Of a stretch of DNA of 35,477 nt, positions 7,244 through 15,702 are shown in pieces. Source of the DNA: Acidimicrobiia bacterium (lineage in GTDB: Bacteria; Actinomycetota; Acidimicrobiia; Acidimicrobiales; JANYDT01); the NCBI GenBank assembly GCA_025359845.1, contig JANYDT010000225.1, positions 1 to 35,477 on the forward strand, in the 5' to 3' direction. The position numbers and the translations under genes are program-made. Under the pieces are notes generated by a model. The model was not told the origin of the DNA. It did no database searches and saw nothing but the letters and a program-made list of their open reading frames with translations. Every line of letters begins with the position of its first letter. Position 1 is the stretch's first letter.

Positions 7244-9566
7244 ACTGTTCGGCACCGAACCCGCCGCCATCCGATCGCCGGCCGAATTGGCAGCGCTCGG
7301 TAGCGGCGTGCCGATCGACATCCCGGGCACCGTTGCCGAAGCCCTGACCCGGGCCGGGCTGTGGGACGTCGAGCGACCCCAGTTTGCCCTGGACGATCGG
7401 GATTGGTGGGTCCGGGTGAAGATTGCCCTGGAGGGTCCGGCGGTGATCGACTTCGAAGGGCTGGCCACATTGGTGGACGTATGGGTCGACAGAGTGCCGA
7501 TGTTGCACAGTGAGTCGATGTGGACCGCATCTTCGATCGTGCTCCCCGATGGCGGGGCCGAACTGGTCATGCGCTTCGCCGCCCTCAACCCGTGGTTGTC
7601 GGCCCGCCCGAACCGGCCGCGACCCCGTTGGCGGACTCGCCTCGTCGACCAACAGAACTTGCGGAGCGTGCGTACCTCCTTGTTGGGTCGTATTCCAGGA
7701 TGGTCGCCCCCAGCCCCGATTGTGGGCCCTTGGCGACCGATCCGCATCCGCCTGGCCGACGACCGCCACGTGGCGGTGCAGTCGCTCGTTGCCCACGGCG
7801 ATGGACGGGTGGAGTTCGAGGCGGTCGTGGCCGGCTTGGGGTTCGCCACGGCGTCAATCCGCATTGACGGTGCTGAGCACCCGGTCGAGATCCGACAAGC
7901 CGGCGGGGCTTCCTTGGTGAAGGGTCGGGTTCGAGTGCCCGAGCCGGCCCGTTGGTGGCCCCATACCCACGGGGCAGCGGCTTTGTCGGTATTCGAACTT
8001 GTCGTCGACGAAGCGGTGGTGCACGAGGCGCGGATTGGGTTTCGAGACGTCGAGGTCGACACCGCCGACGGAGGCTTTGGCCTCGCTGTCAATGGGGTGC
8101 GGATTTTTGCTCGAGGGGCCTGCTGGACCCATGGCGCGGAGGCCGACGTGCGCCCCACACTCGTGCGGCTCCGCGACGCGGGCGCCAACATGGTGCGCGT
8201 CGGCGGCACCATGGTGTACGAGACCCAGACCTTCTACGAGACCTGCGACGAGCTTGGCATCATGGTGTGGCATGACTTCATGTTCGCCAATCTCGACGTA
8301 CCGCTGGACGACGAAGTCTTGACGGCGTCGATCGAAACGGAAGCCCGGGCCGCGATCACCCGCTTGCGAGCCCATCCGTGCGCGGCGGTCCTTTGCGGCG
8401 GGAGCGAAGTGGATCAGCAAGCGGCCATGAGCGGCGTGCCCGAGACCACCTGGACCGAGGGGGTAGCCCGCCGCGTCCTCGCTCCGATCTGCGCCGAGAT
8501 GGCGCCAGACCTTCCTTTTGTGGCGTCTTCACCGACGGGTGGCACCCTTCCGTTTCAAGCTGACCGCGGCGTCACTCACTATTACGGGATCGGCGCCTAT
8601 ATGCGGCCTCTCGACGACGCCAGGCGCGCCAACGTCCGCTTTGCCGCCGAATGTCTCGCCTTCGCCCACGTCGGTGAAACCGACGAGCACTGGGCCCGAG
8701 TGCCTCGCGACTCCGGGGCCGGATGGGATTTCGCCGATGTGCGCGATCATTACCTTCGCGAACTGTTCGGCGTCGACCCCATGAGGGTGCGCTACGCCGA
8801 TCTTGACCGATACCTCGACCTTTGCCGCATGACGACGGCTGAGGTCGTCGACGCCACGATGGCGGAATGGCGCCGTCCTGGTTCTTCCTGTCGCGGGGCG
8901 CTCGTCTGGTTCTGGCGCGACCTCTGGCCCGGTTCAGGATGGGGCTTCCTCGATCACCGCGGCGAACCCAAACCCGCGTACTGGGCGTTTCGACGACGCT
9001 GTCAACCGGTGTCCGTCGGCCTCACCGATGAGGGCATCAACGGGTTGCACACCCATGTCGTCAACGATCGCCCGGTCGGTTTCCGCGGTCGACTCCGGGC
9101 GCGAGTCTTCCGTGATGGGCAGACCCTTGTGGAGGACGCCGTTTCGGAAATCGAAGTCGCACGACACTCTGGCCGGACCGTCAACGTCGACGCCCTGTTC
9201 CCCGGGTTTCGCGATCTGACGTGGGCGTACCGCTTCGGCCCACCGATCGGTGATGTGATCGTCGTGACCCTCACCGATGAGTTCGACGAACAGTTGAGCG
9301 AAGCGTTCCATTTTCCCTCGGGACGCCCGGCCTATCAGCACGCCACCGTGGGGTTGCGAGTTCGCATCGACGGCCGCTCGTTAATCCTCCACACCGAACG
9401 GTTTGCCTTCGGGGTGCATCTCGATGTGGGAGGGTCGCGGCCCAACGACAACTGGTTTCATCTCGCGCCCGGCCGACCACGGGTGGTGCTGATAGACGGG
9501 CCCATCGACGCGACGGTTTACGCGGTCAACTCCCGATCCTCGATACGCGTGGTGCAAGACCGGTGA
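7230..9566 (+). CDS. Glycoside hydrolase family 2-like protein (beta-mannosidase type)
   Basis: The 778-aa protein starts at ATG 7230, inside the end of the DUF1839 gene. The N-terminal jelly-roll sugar-binding domain is followed by an Ig-like domain and a TIM barrel with NMVRVGGTMVYETQTFYETC then DELGIMVWHDFMFANLD, typical of GH2 mannosidase/glucosaminidase-like enzymes. The acid/base motif is GGSEVDQQ (Glu393; the usual GNNE is altered) and the nucleophile region is FAAECLAF (Glu474). The C-terminus has further beta domains. There is no signal peptide, so it acts in the cytoplasm, unusual for a polysaccharide-degrading GH2. Within this operon it may trim or transfer a sugar on the pathway product. 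Substrate unknown. Confidence 0.85.
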   Translation: MVSGELFGTEPAAIRSPAELAALGSGVPIDIPGTVAEALTRAGLWDVERPQFALDDRDWWVRVKIALEGPAVIDFEGLATLVDVWVDRVPMLHSESMWTASSIVLPDGGAELVMRFAALNPWLSARPNRPRPRWRTRLVDQQNLRSVRTSLLGRIPGWSPPAPIVGPWRPIRIRLADDRHVAVQSLVAHGDGRVEFEAVVAGLGFATASIRIDGAEHPVEIRQAGGASLVKGRVRVPEPARWWPHTHGAAALSVFELVVDEAVVHEARIGFRDVEVDTADGGFGLAVNGVRIFARGACWTHGAEADVRPTLVRLRDAGANMVRVGGTMVYETQTFYETCDELGIMVWHDFMFANLDVPLDDEVLTASIETEARAAITRLRAHPCAAVLCGGSEVDQQAAMSGVPETTWTEGVARRVLAPICAEMAPDLPFVASSPTGGTLPFQADRGVTHYYGIGAYMRPLDDARRANVRFAAECLAFAHVGETDEHWARVPRDSGAGWDFADVRDHYLRELFGVDPMRVRYADLDRYLDLCRMTTAEVVDATMAEWRRPGSSCRGALVWFWRDLWPGSGWGFLDHRGEPKPAYWAFRRRCQPVSVGLTDEGINGLHTHVVNDRPVGFRGRLRARVFRDGQTLVEDAVSEIEVARHSGRTVNVDALFPGFRDLTWAYRFGPPIGDVIVVTLTDEFDEQLSEAFHFPSGRPAYQHATVGLRVRIDGRSLILHTERFAFGVHLDVGGSRPNDNWFHLAPGRPRVVLIDGPIDATVYAVNSRSSIRVVQDR

Positions 9567-11200
9567 CCACCGCGACCCGAGTGGGGTACGTCGGCGACAC
9601 ATGTGTGAGGGTGCACGAACCTGACGCGCCGATGCGCGCCACTACGGTCGTTCTATGCCCGCCCATCGGCTACGAGGAATCGTGCGGCCGTCACGGCATG
9701 ATCGTTTTGGCGCGGGCCCTGGCGGGGGTGGGCTACCGAGTTGTGCGGATGGATTATCCGGGCACCGGCGATTCGGGCGGCGAGGCCGACGTGACCGATT
9801 GGCTGGCGGCCATCAACCGCGTAATCGAACTAACGGCCAACGACGGCGGGGTCGTGCTGGTAGGGGTGCGGATCGGTAGTCTGCTGGCCACGTTGACGAC
9901 CCAGCAGCGCGGTGTCGAGGGGCTGGTGGCGTGGTCGCCGGTCATGAGCGGCCGCCGTTACGTCCGTGAACTCCAAGCATTGCGGGCTACCGGCCGTCGC
10001 GCCGCAGCCGCGCCCAAAGAGCCTTTCTCCGTAGGCGGGTTCGTATATGGCGAGGCCTTGTTCGAGCAATTACGAGGACTCGATCTGCTGGCGGTGCCGC
10101 TCGAGGCCGGGCGCACGCTCGTACTCGACACGCCTGAGCGGCCGTGCGACCCCAGGCTCATCGAGCATTGGCGGACTCACACGGCGCTCTCCGTGACATC
10201 GATTGAAGGCACCGGCGCCTGGCTGAATACGTCTCCCGAGATCGCCGTCGATCCCTCCTCGGCCCCCCTGCTCGCCTGGCTGCTCGAACACTTTCCCAAA
10301 CTCCATTCGAGCCCACCGCCGACGCTCGGCGCAACGTTGACGGCCGCACCGACTTCGGAACGACCGGTGACCATCGCGACGATCGGACTGGACGCGATAG
10401 TGCACGAGCCCGTCGCTGCGCCCCCCCACGCAGTCGCGGTCGTCCTCCTCAATACTGGCGCCGAACACCATCTGGGCCCCGGCCGCGAGTGGGTTGCCCT
10501 CGCTCGGCGGTGGGCGGCGGCCGGCCGGGTGGTGCTCCGACTGGACTTGGGCGGACTGGCCGAGAGCCCGTCCCATAGCGGCCAGGTTGAGCAGGAGACC
10601 TACGGGGCCCACGCCGCCGCCGATCTCGCGGCCGCAGCGGCGTGGCTGCGCGCTCATGGTCACGCTCGAATGGTTGTCGTGGGGCTGTGCAGCGGGGCTT
10701 ACACGGCTATTGAAGCGGGCACCATCGAGGGCGTGGTCGGCGTGGCCGCCATCAACCCGCAGCTGTATCGCTTTGGCACTCCGCCGGGCAACGAGGCTGG
10801 GCTCGGAGAGACCAGCGCCAGGGTCACGAGAGTCGCCCTGAGGCGTCACCGTATGGCCGAACTTGACCGCCGGTTGCATCTGCGGTCGGCGTTGTTCGCC
10901 GCCGCTGATCGCCTCGGCGTGCGTCATGGTTCGGTCGGATGGCTCAGCGCTCTCGTCGCCGCCGGCGTCGATGTGCGGCTGATATTCGGAAGCGTCGATC
11001 CCGGCCTGCAGTTTCTCGAACGTCGCGGCGGGCCGTCGTTGCGCAAGTTGGAACGATCAGGTCTCTGCACAATCGTCCGTCACGGACCGCTCGATCACCC
11101 GATGCATGAGCCGGGACCGCGAGCCGAGGTAGTCGAGCAGCTCATGGTGTTCGTGCGATCCCTCGATGCCGCCGGGCCCGAAGGTCAGCTCCAGAAATAG
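9563..11200 (+). CDS. Tandem alpha/beta-hydrolase protein with altered nucleophile elbows
   Basis: The 545-aa protein is made of two alpha/beta-hydrolase domains in a row. Domain 1 (about 25-230) has PPIGYEES, RMDYPGTGDSGG and the elbow GVRIGSLLA, where the nucleophile position is Arg103. Such G-x-R-x-G elbows resemble exosortase-A-associated hydrolases as I remember them. Domain 2 (about 290-530) has VLLNTGAEHHLGPGREW, RLDLGGLAES and GLCSGAY, with Cys376 at the nucleophile position, and a late DHPMHEPG His segment. The start is GTG 9563 overlapping the upstream TGA (GTGA). Last gene of the operon; it could release or transfer the thioester-bound product. The 3' end overlaps the convergent ThuA-like gene by 16 bp. 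Confidence 0.82.
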   Translation: MTTATRVGYVGDTCVRVHEPDAPMRATTVVLCPPIGYEESCGRHGMIVLARALAGVGYRVVRMDYPGTGDSGGEADVTDWLAAINRVIELTANDGGVVLVGVRIGSLLATLTTQQRGVEGLVAWSPVMSGRRYVRELQALRATGRRAAAAPKEPFSVGGFVYGEALFEQLRGLDLLAVPLEAGRTLVLDTPERPCDPRLIEHWRTHTALSVTSIEGTGAWLNTSPEIAVDPSSAPLLAWLLEHFPKLHSSPPPTLGATLTAAPTSERPVTIATIGLDAIVHEPVAAPPHAVAVVLLNTGAEHHLGPGREWVALARRWAAAGRVVLRLDLGGLAESPSHSGQVEQETYGAHAAADLAAAAAWLRAHGHARMVVVGLCSGAYTAIEAGTIEGVVGVAAINPQLYRFGTPPGNEAGLGETSARVTRVALRRHRMAELDRRLHLRSALFAAADRLGVRHGSVGWLSALVAAGVDVRLIFGSVDPGLQFLERRGGPSLRKLERSGLCTIVRHGPLDHPMHEPGPRAEVVEQLMVFVRSLDAAGPEGQLQK

Positions 11201-12003
11201 GGCACAGCCGGGCCGCCGTGACGATGACGCGCGACCCATCGTAGGGAGTTGCCTATGAGACGGCGCAGACCCGGATTGGCGTAGGCGCTCGGACCGTCGC
11301 CGCACTGGATAACGATGATTTCGGAATTTCGATATTGGCACGACCACGCCACGAAGTTTGAGCCCGGAGGGTGACTCCAGCCGTCGCGTCGACCGCGTCG
11401 ACCGGCTACGCCAAGGGCGGCGGAGGAAAAATTCACGTCGGTGAACTCATAATCACTCTTCAGGATTGCAGTTACCCGATGCTCATCGACCGGAAACAGG
11501 TAGAGCTCGTCGACGATATCGAATCCTTCGCCCAGCCCGATGGCGATGGGATGGCGTGGAGTGGCCACGGTGAGACGGTGCCACGTGTCGAAACGGTATC
11601 CAGAGTCGGGATACTCCCGTCCCCCGTAGAAGCCGGGCAGGTAGTGGAACCGCGCCCCGATTGCCTCGCCCCAGGCCGTCCACGTGGGCCAGCCGGCGAT
11701 GGCGTGGTGCAGCACGACGAAACCATGGCCGTTCTCGGCCAGCTCCTCGAAGCCGCGCATCACCTCGGGTGGCGGGTCGGTGGCGATCGCCCGTCCGTCG
11801 CGAAACTCGACGCCCGGTAAGTCGTAGAGGAGATACGCGTCCCACACGTCGGCGATGCGGGGGTTGAAGAAGGCCTGCGCCGCGGGCTGCTTGGCCTGCA
11901 CCCATTCGATTCCTGAATCGGCGTCGAACATGGCAAAGAATGGGATCGACTCGAAAGGGTGGCCCCCGGTGATCACGAGAACGTCGAGTTTGCCGTCGCG
12001 CAT
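11185..12003 (-). CDS. ThuA-like (trehalose-utilisation-type) domain protein
   Basis: The 272-aa protein starts at ATG 12003, directly before the first beta-strand (KLDVLVITGGHPFESIPFFAMFDA); a longer start at 12039 is possible. The fold is the ThuA/class I glutamine-amidotransferase-like one, with DAYLLYDLPG, a HGFVVLHHAIAGWPTW segment in the elbow region and a FHYLPGFYGG stretch. Late in the domain are a DELYLFPV motif and an NFVAWSCQYRNSEIIVIQCGDGP region. Members are linked to sugar metabolism, but the biochemical activity is not firmly known. No signal peptide. It is convergent with the carrier-protein operon and divergent from the 94-aa orphan. Confidence 0.85.
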   Translation of the reverse strand: MRDGKLDVLVITGGHPFESIPFFAMFDADSGIEWVQAKQPAAQAFFNPRIADVWDAYLLYDLPGVEFRDGRAIATDPPPEVMRGFEELAENGHGFVVLHHAIAGWPTWTAWGEAIGARFHYLPGFYGGREYPDSGYRFDTWHRLTVATPRHPIAIGLGEGFDIVDELYLFPVDEHRVTAILKSDYEFTDVNFSSAALGVAGRRGRRDGWSHPPGSNFVAWSCQYRNSEIIVIQCGDGPSAYANPGLRRLIGNSLRWVARHRHGGPAVPYFWS

Positions 12004-12047
12004 GAGATCCTGAGGGTAGCTGGAGCGCGCGCATAACATCGGACGCG

Positions 12048-12332
12048 ATGGCCAACAGCTTCGGCGACCTCATGATCTTCACCTACCGGCGCAACTCGCT
12101 GGAACCGTCTGGCGCGGCCCGGATCTCGGCGATCGAGACCATTGGACTCGAAGGCATGGAAGGTGGCCGCTTCCAAGTGTTGGCCCATACCAGGAGCGGC
12201 CTCGATGTGTTCATCAGCGAGTTGCTTCCCAACGTGTTGTTCGCCAGACTCATTCTCGAGGAAATGCGCCTTTACCTGTCCGGCACTGGGCCATTTCCGA
12301 CCATGCCGAGCGAGCGCAGAATCGTCGAATAG
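12048..12332 (+). CDS. Hypothetical protein, 94 aa
   Basis: The protein opens MANSFGDLMIFTYRRNSLEP and has a mixed beta/alpha composition with an amphipathic C-terminal stretch (FISELLPNVLFARLILEEMRLYL). No motif, signal peptide or membrane segment is recognised. It is accepted because it fills the gap between the divergent ThuA-like gene and the convergent etfA stop (8 bp away) and its codon use looks like that of the neighbours. No clear ribosome binding site is seen at ATG 12048. Confidence 0.5.
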   Translation: MANSFGDLMIFTYRRNSLEPSGAARISAIETIGLEGMEGGRFQVLAHTRSGLDVFISELLPNVLFARLILEEMRLYLSGTGPFPTMPSERRIVE

Positions 12333-12340
12333 CAGATCCG

Positions 12341-13303
12341 TTACCGACTCTGAAGCGCCTCGAGGAGTTTCGGAAGAACCTTGTGCACGTCGCCCACGAT
12401 GCCAAGATCGGCAATGCCGAAGATTGGCGCTTCTTTGTCTTTGTTGATGGCGATGATGTTCTTGGCGCCCTTCATGCCAACCATGTGCTGCGTCGCCCCC
12501 GAAATGCCACAGGCGATGTACACGTCAGGCTTTACGGTCTTGCCCGTCTGGCCAACTTGGTAAGCATACGGGACCCATCCGGCGTCGACGATGGCCCGAC
12601 TGGCCCCCGGCGCACCGCGCAGCGCTTTGGCCAGATCTTCGATCATCGAATATTTGGCCGCCTCGCCCAACCCGCGGCCCCCAGAGACCACCAGGGAGGC
12701 TTCGTCGAGCTTCGGACCGGTGTGCTCCTCGACGTGTCGCTGGGTGACGGTGGCGCCGTTCGTAGCACCGAGGTCGGGGACCGAGAGAGCGGATACGGCA
12801 GCGGCGGCAGCCCCGGCCGACTCCGCGGTGAACGACTTGGGTCGAACGACGACGATGTATGGCCCGGGGCCGGTGAATGTGGCCTTGACGATCTTGGCGC
12901 CACCGAAGGCGGCATGTTCGGCGACGACGTTGTCGCCCTCGACTTCGAGGCCGACGGCGTTGGTGAGAACTGTTCGATCGAGTTTGACCGAGAGGCGCCC
13001 GGCGATGTCACGGCCGTCGTAGCTCTGGCTCAACAGGATCAAGTCGGGCGCGCCGCCGGCGACGGCCGCGGCGATGGCCCCGGCAGTCGGGGCACCGGGC
13101 AGGGAGCCGCCGAGATCACCGGTGGCGTGGACGGTGGTTGCGCCAAAGGCGCCCAGTTCGGCGGCCACCTTGGCCCCGTCATCAGCGATGACTGCTTCAA
13201 CCGTGGCGCCCGTGGCGCGCGCCCAGGTGAGGAGTTCCAGTGTGGACGTGGTGACTTTGCCGTCAGCGGCTTCGGCTACGACCCAGATTTTGGAGATAGG
13301 CAT
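12341..13303 (-). CDS. etfA: Electron transfer flavoprotein, alpha subunit
   Basis: The 320-aa alpha subunit binds FAD and with EtfB carries electrons from acyl-CoA-dehydrogenase-type enzymes to the respiratory chain. The C-terminal FAD-binding domain is clear: [65 protein letters not shown]. The N-terminal domain is the usual Rossmann-like fold. It is 14 bp downstream of etfB in the same operon. The acyl-CoA-dehydrogenase-like enzyme of the carrier-protein operon is a possible local electron donor (inference). Confidence 0.97.
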   Translation of the reverse strand: MPISKIWVVAEAADGKVTTSTLELLTWARATGATVEAVIADDGAKVAAELGAFGATTVHATGDLGGSLPGAPTAGAIAAAVAGGAPDLILLSQSYDGRDIAGRLSVKLDRTVLTNAVGLEVEGDNVVAEHAAFGGAKIVKATFTGPGPYIVVVRPKSFTAESAGAAAAAVSALSVPDLGATNGATVTQRHVEEHTGPKLDEASLVVSGGRGLGEAAKYSMIEDLAKALRGAPGASRAIVDAGWVPYAYQVGQTGKTVKPDVYIACGISGATQHMVGMKGAKNIIAINKDKEAPIFGIADLGIVGDVHKVLPKLLEALQSR

Positions 13304-13317
13304 GGCGATCTACTTTC

Positions 13318-14094
13318 TCAGATGACTTTGAGCTGTTCGAGGAAGGCCACGATCTTGAGGTGGCCCTCGCCGTCGTCTTCGATGATTTCGCCGCCCTGGC
13401 GGGCTTCGGCGGCCGTAACCGACGCGATTTGTTGACCGGCGCCGGCCCAGCCGACCGACCCGGCGTCGATGCCGAGATCGGCCACCTTCAGCTCCTCCAG
13501 CGGCTTGCCCTTGGCCGCCATGATCCCCTTGAAGGACGGGTAGCGCACCTCGACCACACCGGCGGTCACGGTGATCAACGCGGGCAGCGAGCAGGCCACA
13601 TCGTCATAGCCGGCCTCGGTCTGACGCTCCACCTTCACGCTCGAACCCTCGATGGTGACCTTCTTGGCGAACGTAACCGACGGAAATCCGAGTAGCTCGG
13701 CGATTTGCACAGGAGTGGTGCCGGTGTAGCCGTCAGTCGACTCGGTGGCGGCGATGACGAGGTCTGGGTTGCCCCGCTTGATCGCGGCGGCGAGCACCTT
13801 GGCCGTCCCCAGGGCATCGGAGCCCTTGAGGACGGGATCGCTCACCAGAATCGCCTTGTGGGCGCCCATGGCCAGTCCGGTACGCAGGCCCGAGACCTCG
13901 CTGTTGGGGGCCATCGATACGAGGGTCACCTCGCCCCCGCCCGCGGCTTCCACGAGGCGTAGCGCCATCTCGACACCGTAAGCGTCGGAGTCATCGAGGA
14001 TGAGTTTGGAGTCCCGGTTGAGGGTGTGATCAGAGCCCAGCGATCCGGGGGTGGCCGGATCGGGGATCTGCTTTACGCAGACGGCGACGTTCAT
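13318..14094 (-). CDS. etfB: Electron transfer flavoprotein, beta subunit
   Basis: The 258-aa subunit opens MNVAVCVKQIPDPATPG and contains LILDDSDAYGVEMALRL, the AMP-binding-type region AIKRGNPDLVIAATESTDGYTGTTPVQIAELLG, and the late EVRYPSFKGIMAAKGKPLEEL, all standard for EtfB. The start is ATG 14094. It is preceded within 10 bp by the conserved hairpin-containing repeat described separately, so transcription or translation of etfBA may be controlled through that element. Confidence 0.97.
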   Translation of the reverse strand: MNVAVCVKQIPDPATPGSLGSDHTLNRDSKLILDDSDAYGVEMALRLVEAAGGGEVTLVSMAPNSEVSGLRTGLAMGAHKAILVSDPVLKGSDALGTAKVLAAAIKRGNPDLVIAATESTDGYTGTTPVQIAELLGFPSVTFAKKVTIEGSSVKVERQTEAGYDDVACSLPALITVTAGVVEVRYPSFKGIMAAKGKPLEELKVADLGIDAGSVGWAGAGQQIASVTAAEARQGGEIIEDDGEGHLKIVAFLEQLKVI

Positions 14095-14099
14095 GGGGA

Positions 14100-14164
14100 C
14101 CTATTGTTGCGCAACACCAGCGCGCTCGTGAAAATCATCACGAGCGCGACCCGCACGTGTGGCC
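14100..14164. repeat. Conserved palindrome/hairpin element, copy 1 (left edge of hydrogenase island)
   Basis: On the plus strand the element has CCTATTGTTGCGCA (14100-14113), CTCGTGAAA (14125-14133), CATCACGAGCGCGAC (14136-14150) and TGTGGCC (14158-14164). All four blocks are identical to copy 2 at 32566-32628, with similar spacing. It contains the perfect palindrome TGTTGCGCAACA (14105-14116) and a hairpin with arms CGCGCTCGTG/CACGAGCGCG (14121-14148). It lies between the hypD 3' end and the etfB start. Read on the minus strand it ends a few bases before the etfB ATG. Possible roles are operator plus leader hairpin, terminator, structured RNA, or the scar of a duplication. The remaining 14165-14234 shows nothing else. 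Confidence 0.7.
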
Positions 14165-14234
14165 GCGTCACGTCCCCGCGCCCCATCCTGACGGGTGGGA
14201 CCACCTCGCTTGTGCCCAATACCGTTCGGAACCT

Positions 14235-15383
14235 TCAGACGAGCACTTCGCTCTGCGTTCGGGACCGGCCCAGCGTCACGGCCGCTTCCCGGTGGAGCCG
14301 ACCGAAGTTGTAGTACGCCGCGCACGCCCCTTCGGACGACACCATGCACGTGCCGATCGGCGTCTCGGGGGTGCAGGCCGTCCCGAACACCTTGCACTCC
14401 CACGGCTTGATCACGCCCTTGAGCACTTCGCCGCACTGGCACGCCTTCGGATCGGCGACCCGCACGCCGGGCACCTTGTAGTGCAGTTCGGCGTCGAACG
14501 CCGCGAATTCGGGGCGCAGACGCAGCGCGCTCTGCGAGATGAATCCCAGTCCGCGCCACTCGAAATGGGGGCGCAGCTCGAAGACTTCGGCGAGAATTTT
14601 CAGCGCCCGCGGATTGCCCTCGTCACGCACCACCCGCGTGTACTGGTTCTCGATCTCGCAGCGGCCTTCACGGATTTGGGTAAGCAGCATGGCGATGGCC
14701 TGGAGAATGTCGAGTGGCTCGAATCCGGCCGTGACCAATGGCTTGTGATACGTGTCGCAGACGAAGCGATACGGCCGATTGCCGACCACCGTCGACACGT
14801 GTCCTGGGCCGAGAAAGCCGTCGAGGCGCAGATCGGGCGACTCGAGAATGGCCTTGATGGGCGGCACGATGGTGACGTGGTTGGAGAACACATGGAAATT
14901 GGTGAGGCCCAGTTCACGAGCGTGCAGCAACGTCACTGCGGTCGACGGCGCGGTTGTCTCGAAACCCACCGCAAAGAACACGACGTTTCGATCAGGGTGA
15001 TCAACGGCGATCCGAAGTGCATCCAGCGGGGAGTAAACGAAGCGGACGTCGGCGCCGCGCGCCTTGGCTCCGAGCAGGCTTCCGTTTCCGCCCGGAACCC
15101 GCATCATGTCGCCGAACGAGGTGAAGATCACACCGGGTGTCTCGGCGATTGCGATGGCATCGTCCACTCTTCCCATAGGAATGACACAAACCGGACATCC
15201 CGGCCCGTGTACGAGTTCGACGCTCTCGGGGAGGACGTGCTCGATTCCGTGACGATAGATGGTGTGGGTGTGCCCGCCGCACACCTCCATGAACTTGAAA
15301 TGGTCGTCACCGGCCAGGTCGGTGACGTGGGCGACCAAGCGGCGCGCCGCTACGGGATCGCGATATTCGTCGACGAACTTCAC
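14235..15383 (-). CDS. hypD: Hydrogenase maturation protein HypD
   Basis: The 382-aa protein is the [4Fe-4S] scaffold on which, with HypC, the Fe(CN)2CO unit of the [NiFe] active site is assembled. Visible are the N-terminal FMEVCGGHTHTIYRHG, HGPGCPVCVIP, FTSFGDMMRVPG, FFAVGFETTAP and HVTIVPP motifs, and the C-terminal Cys-containing segments CQCGEVLKGVIKPWECKVFGTACTPE and GTCMVSSEGACAAYYNFG that carry the cluster. The start is GTG 15383, 7 bp after the upstream stop. It is the last gene of the long hydrogenase operon. The copy-1 hairpin about 85 bp downstream could end the transcript. Confidence 0.97.
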   Translation of the reverse strand: MKFVDEYRDPVAARRLVAHVTDLAGDDHFKFMEVCGGHTHTIYRHGIEHVLPESVELVHGPGCPVCVIPMGRVDDAIAIAETPGVIFTSFGDMMRVPGGNGSLLGAKARGADVRFVYSPLDALRIAVDHPDRNVVFFAVGFETTAPSTAVTLLHARELGLTNFHVFSNHVTIVPPIKAILESPDLRLDGFLGPGHVSTVVGNRPYRFVCDTYHKPLVTAGFEPLDILQAIAMLLTQIREGRCEIENQYTRVVRDEGNPRALKILAEVFELRPHFEWRGLGFISQSALRLRPEFAAFDAELHYKVPGVRVADPKACQCGEVLKGVIKPWECKVFGTACTPETPIGTCMVSSEGACAAYYNFGRLHREAAVTLGRSRTQSEVLV

Positions 15384-15390
15384 CGCCTGG

Positions 15391-15636
15391 TCATCCCGTC
15401 GGTCGCAACGTGGTAACCGACGCGACCTCGCGGCCCGAGGCCTGCAGCCGCTCGACGAGCATGGCGCCGCCTCGACTGAGTACCCCTCGTGCGATCGTCA
15501 GGGCACCCGAGACCAACTCGCGCGCTTCCTCCGACGAACGGATCGTATGCCAGGCCTCCTTGAGTTCACCGAGCCCGTTCTCGCCGGCCTTTGCTCCCAT
15601 CGCGTAACCGACGACCAAACCTATGATCACTCCCAT
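15391..15636 (-). CDS. Small glycine-rich single-pass membrane protein (81 aa), paralogue of the one at 29388-29666
   Basis: A short N-terminal membrane segment with glycine spacing (MGVIIGLVVGYAMGAKAGENG) is followed by an amphipathic helix (LGELKEAWHTIRSSEEARELVSGALTIARGVLSRGGAMLVERLQ). The pattern MG-(V/I)...GYxxGxxxGE...IRxSEE...LV is shared with the 92-aa protein at 29388-29666, so they are paralogues. The start is ATG 15636 with AAGGAAGG upstream. Topology predicts a membrane-anchored protein with a cytoplasmic tail. Being encoded between hypC and hypD suggests a role in anchoring or assembling the hydrogenase, which itself has no membrane anchor. Function unknown. Confidence 0.8.
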   Translation of the reverse strand: MGVIIGLVVGYAMGAKAGENGLGELKEAWHTIRSSEEARELVSGALTIARGVLSRGGAMLVERLQASGREVASVTTLRPTG

Positions 15637-15702
15637 TACTGACCTTCCTTACGTTTCGTCCTATGGATACTGCCGGTGAAAATGTCTAAAAACGGCGCGC
15701 AA

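Noticed and set aside
6854-8212. 452-aa minus-strand frame
   Set aside because: Opposite DUF1839 and GH2-like genes; composition is Arg/Ser/Thr/Pro-rich as in GC shadows.
10070-10927. 285-aa minus-strand frame
   Set aside because: Antisense to the tandem hydrolase gene, no recognisable domain.
12383-13435. 350-aa plus-strand frame
   Set aside because: Antisense to etfA and the end of etfB, both unambiguous.
14157-15416. 419-aa plus-strand frame
   Set aside because: Antisense to hypD, which has all its Cys motifs.
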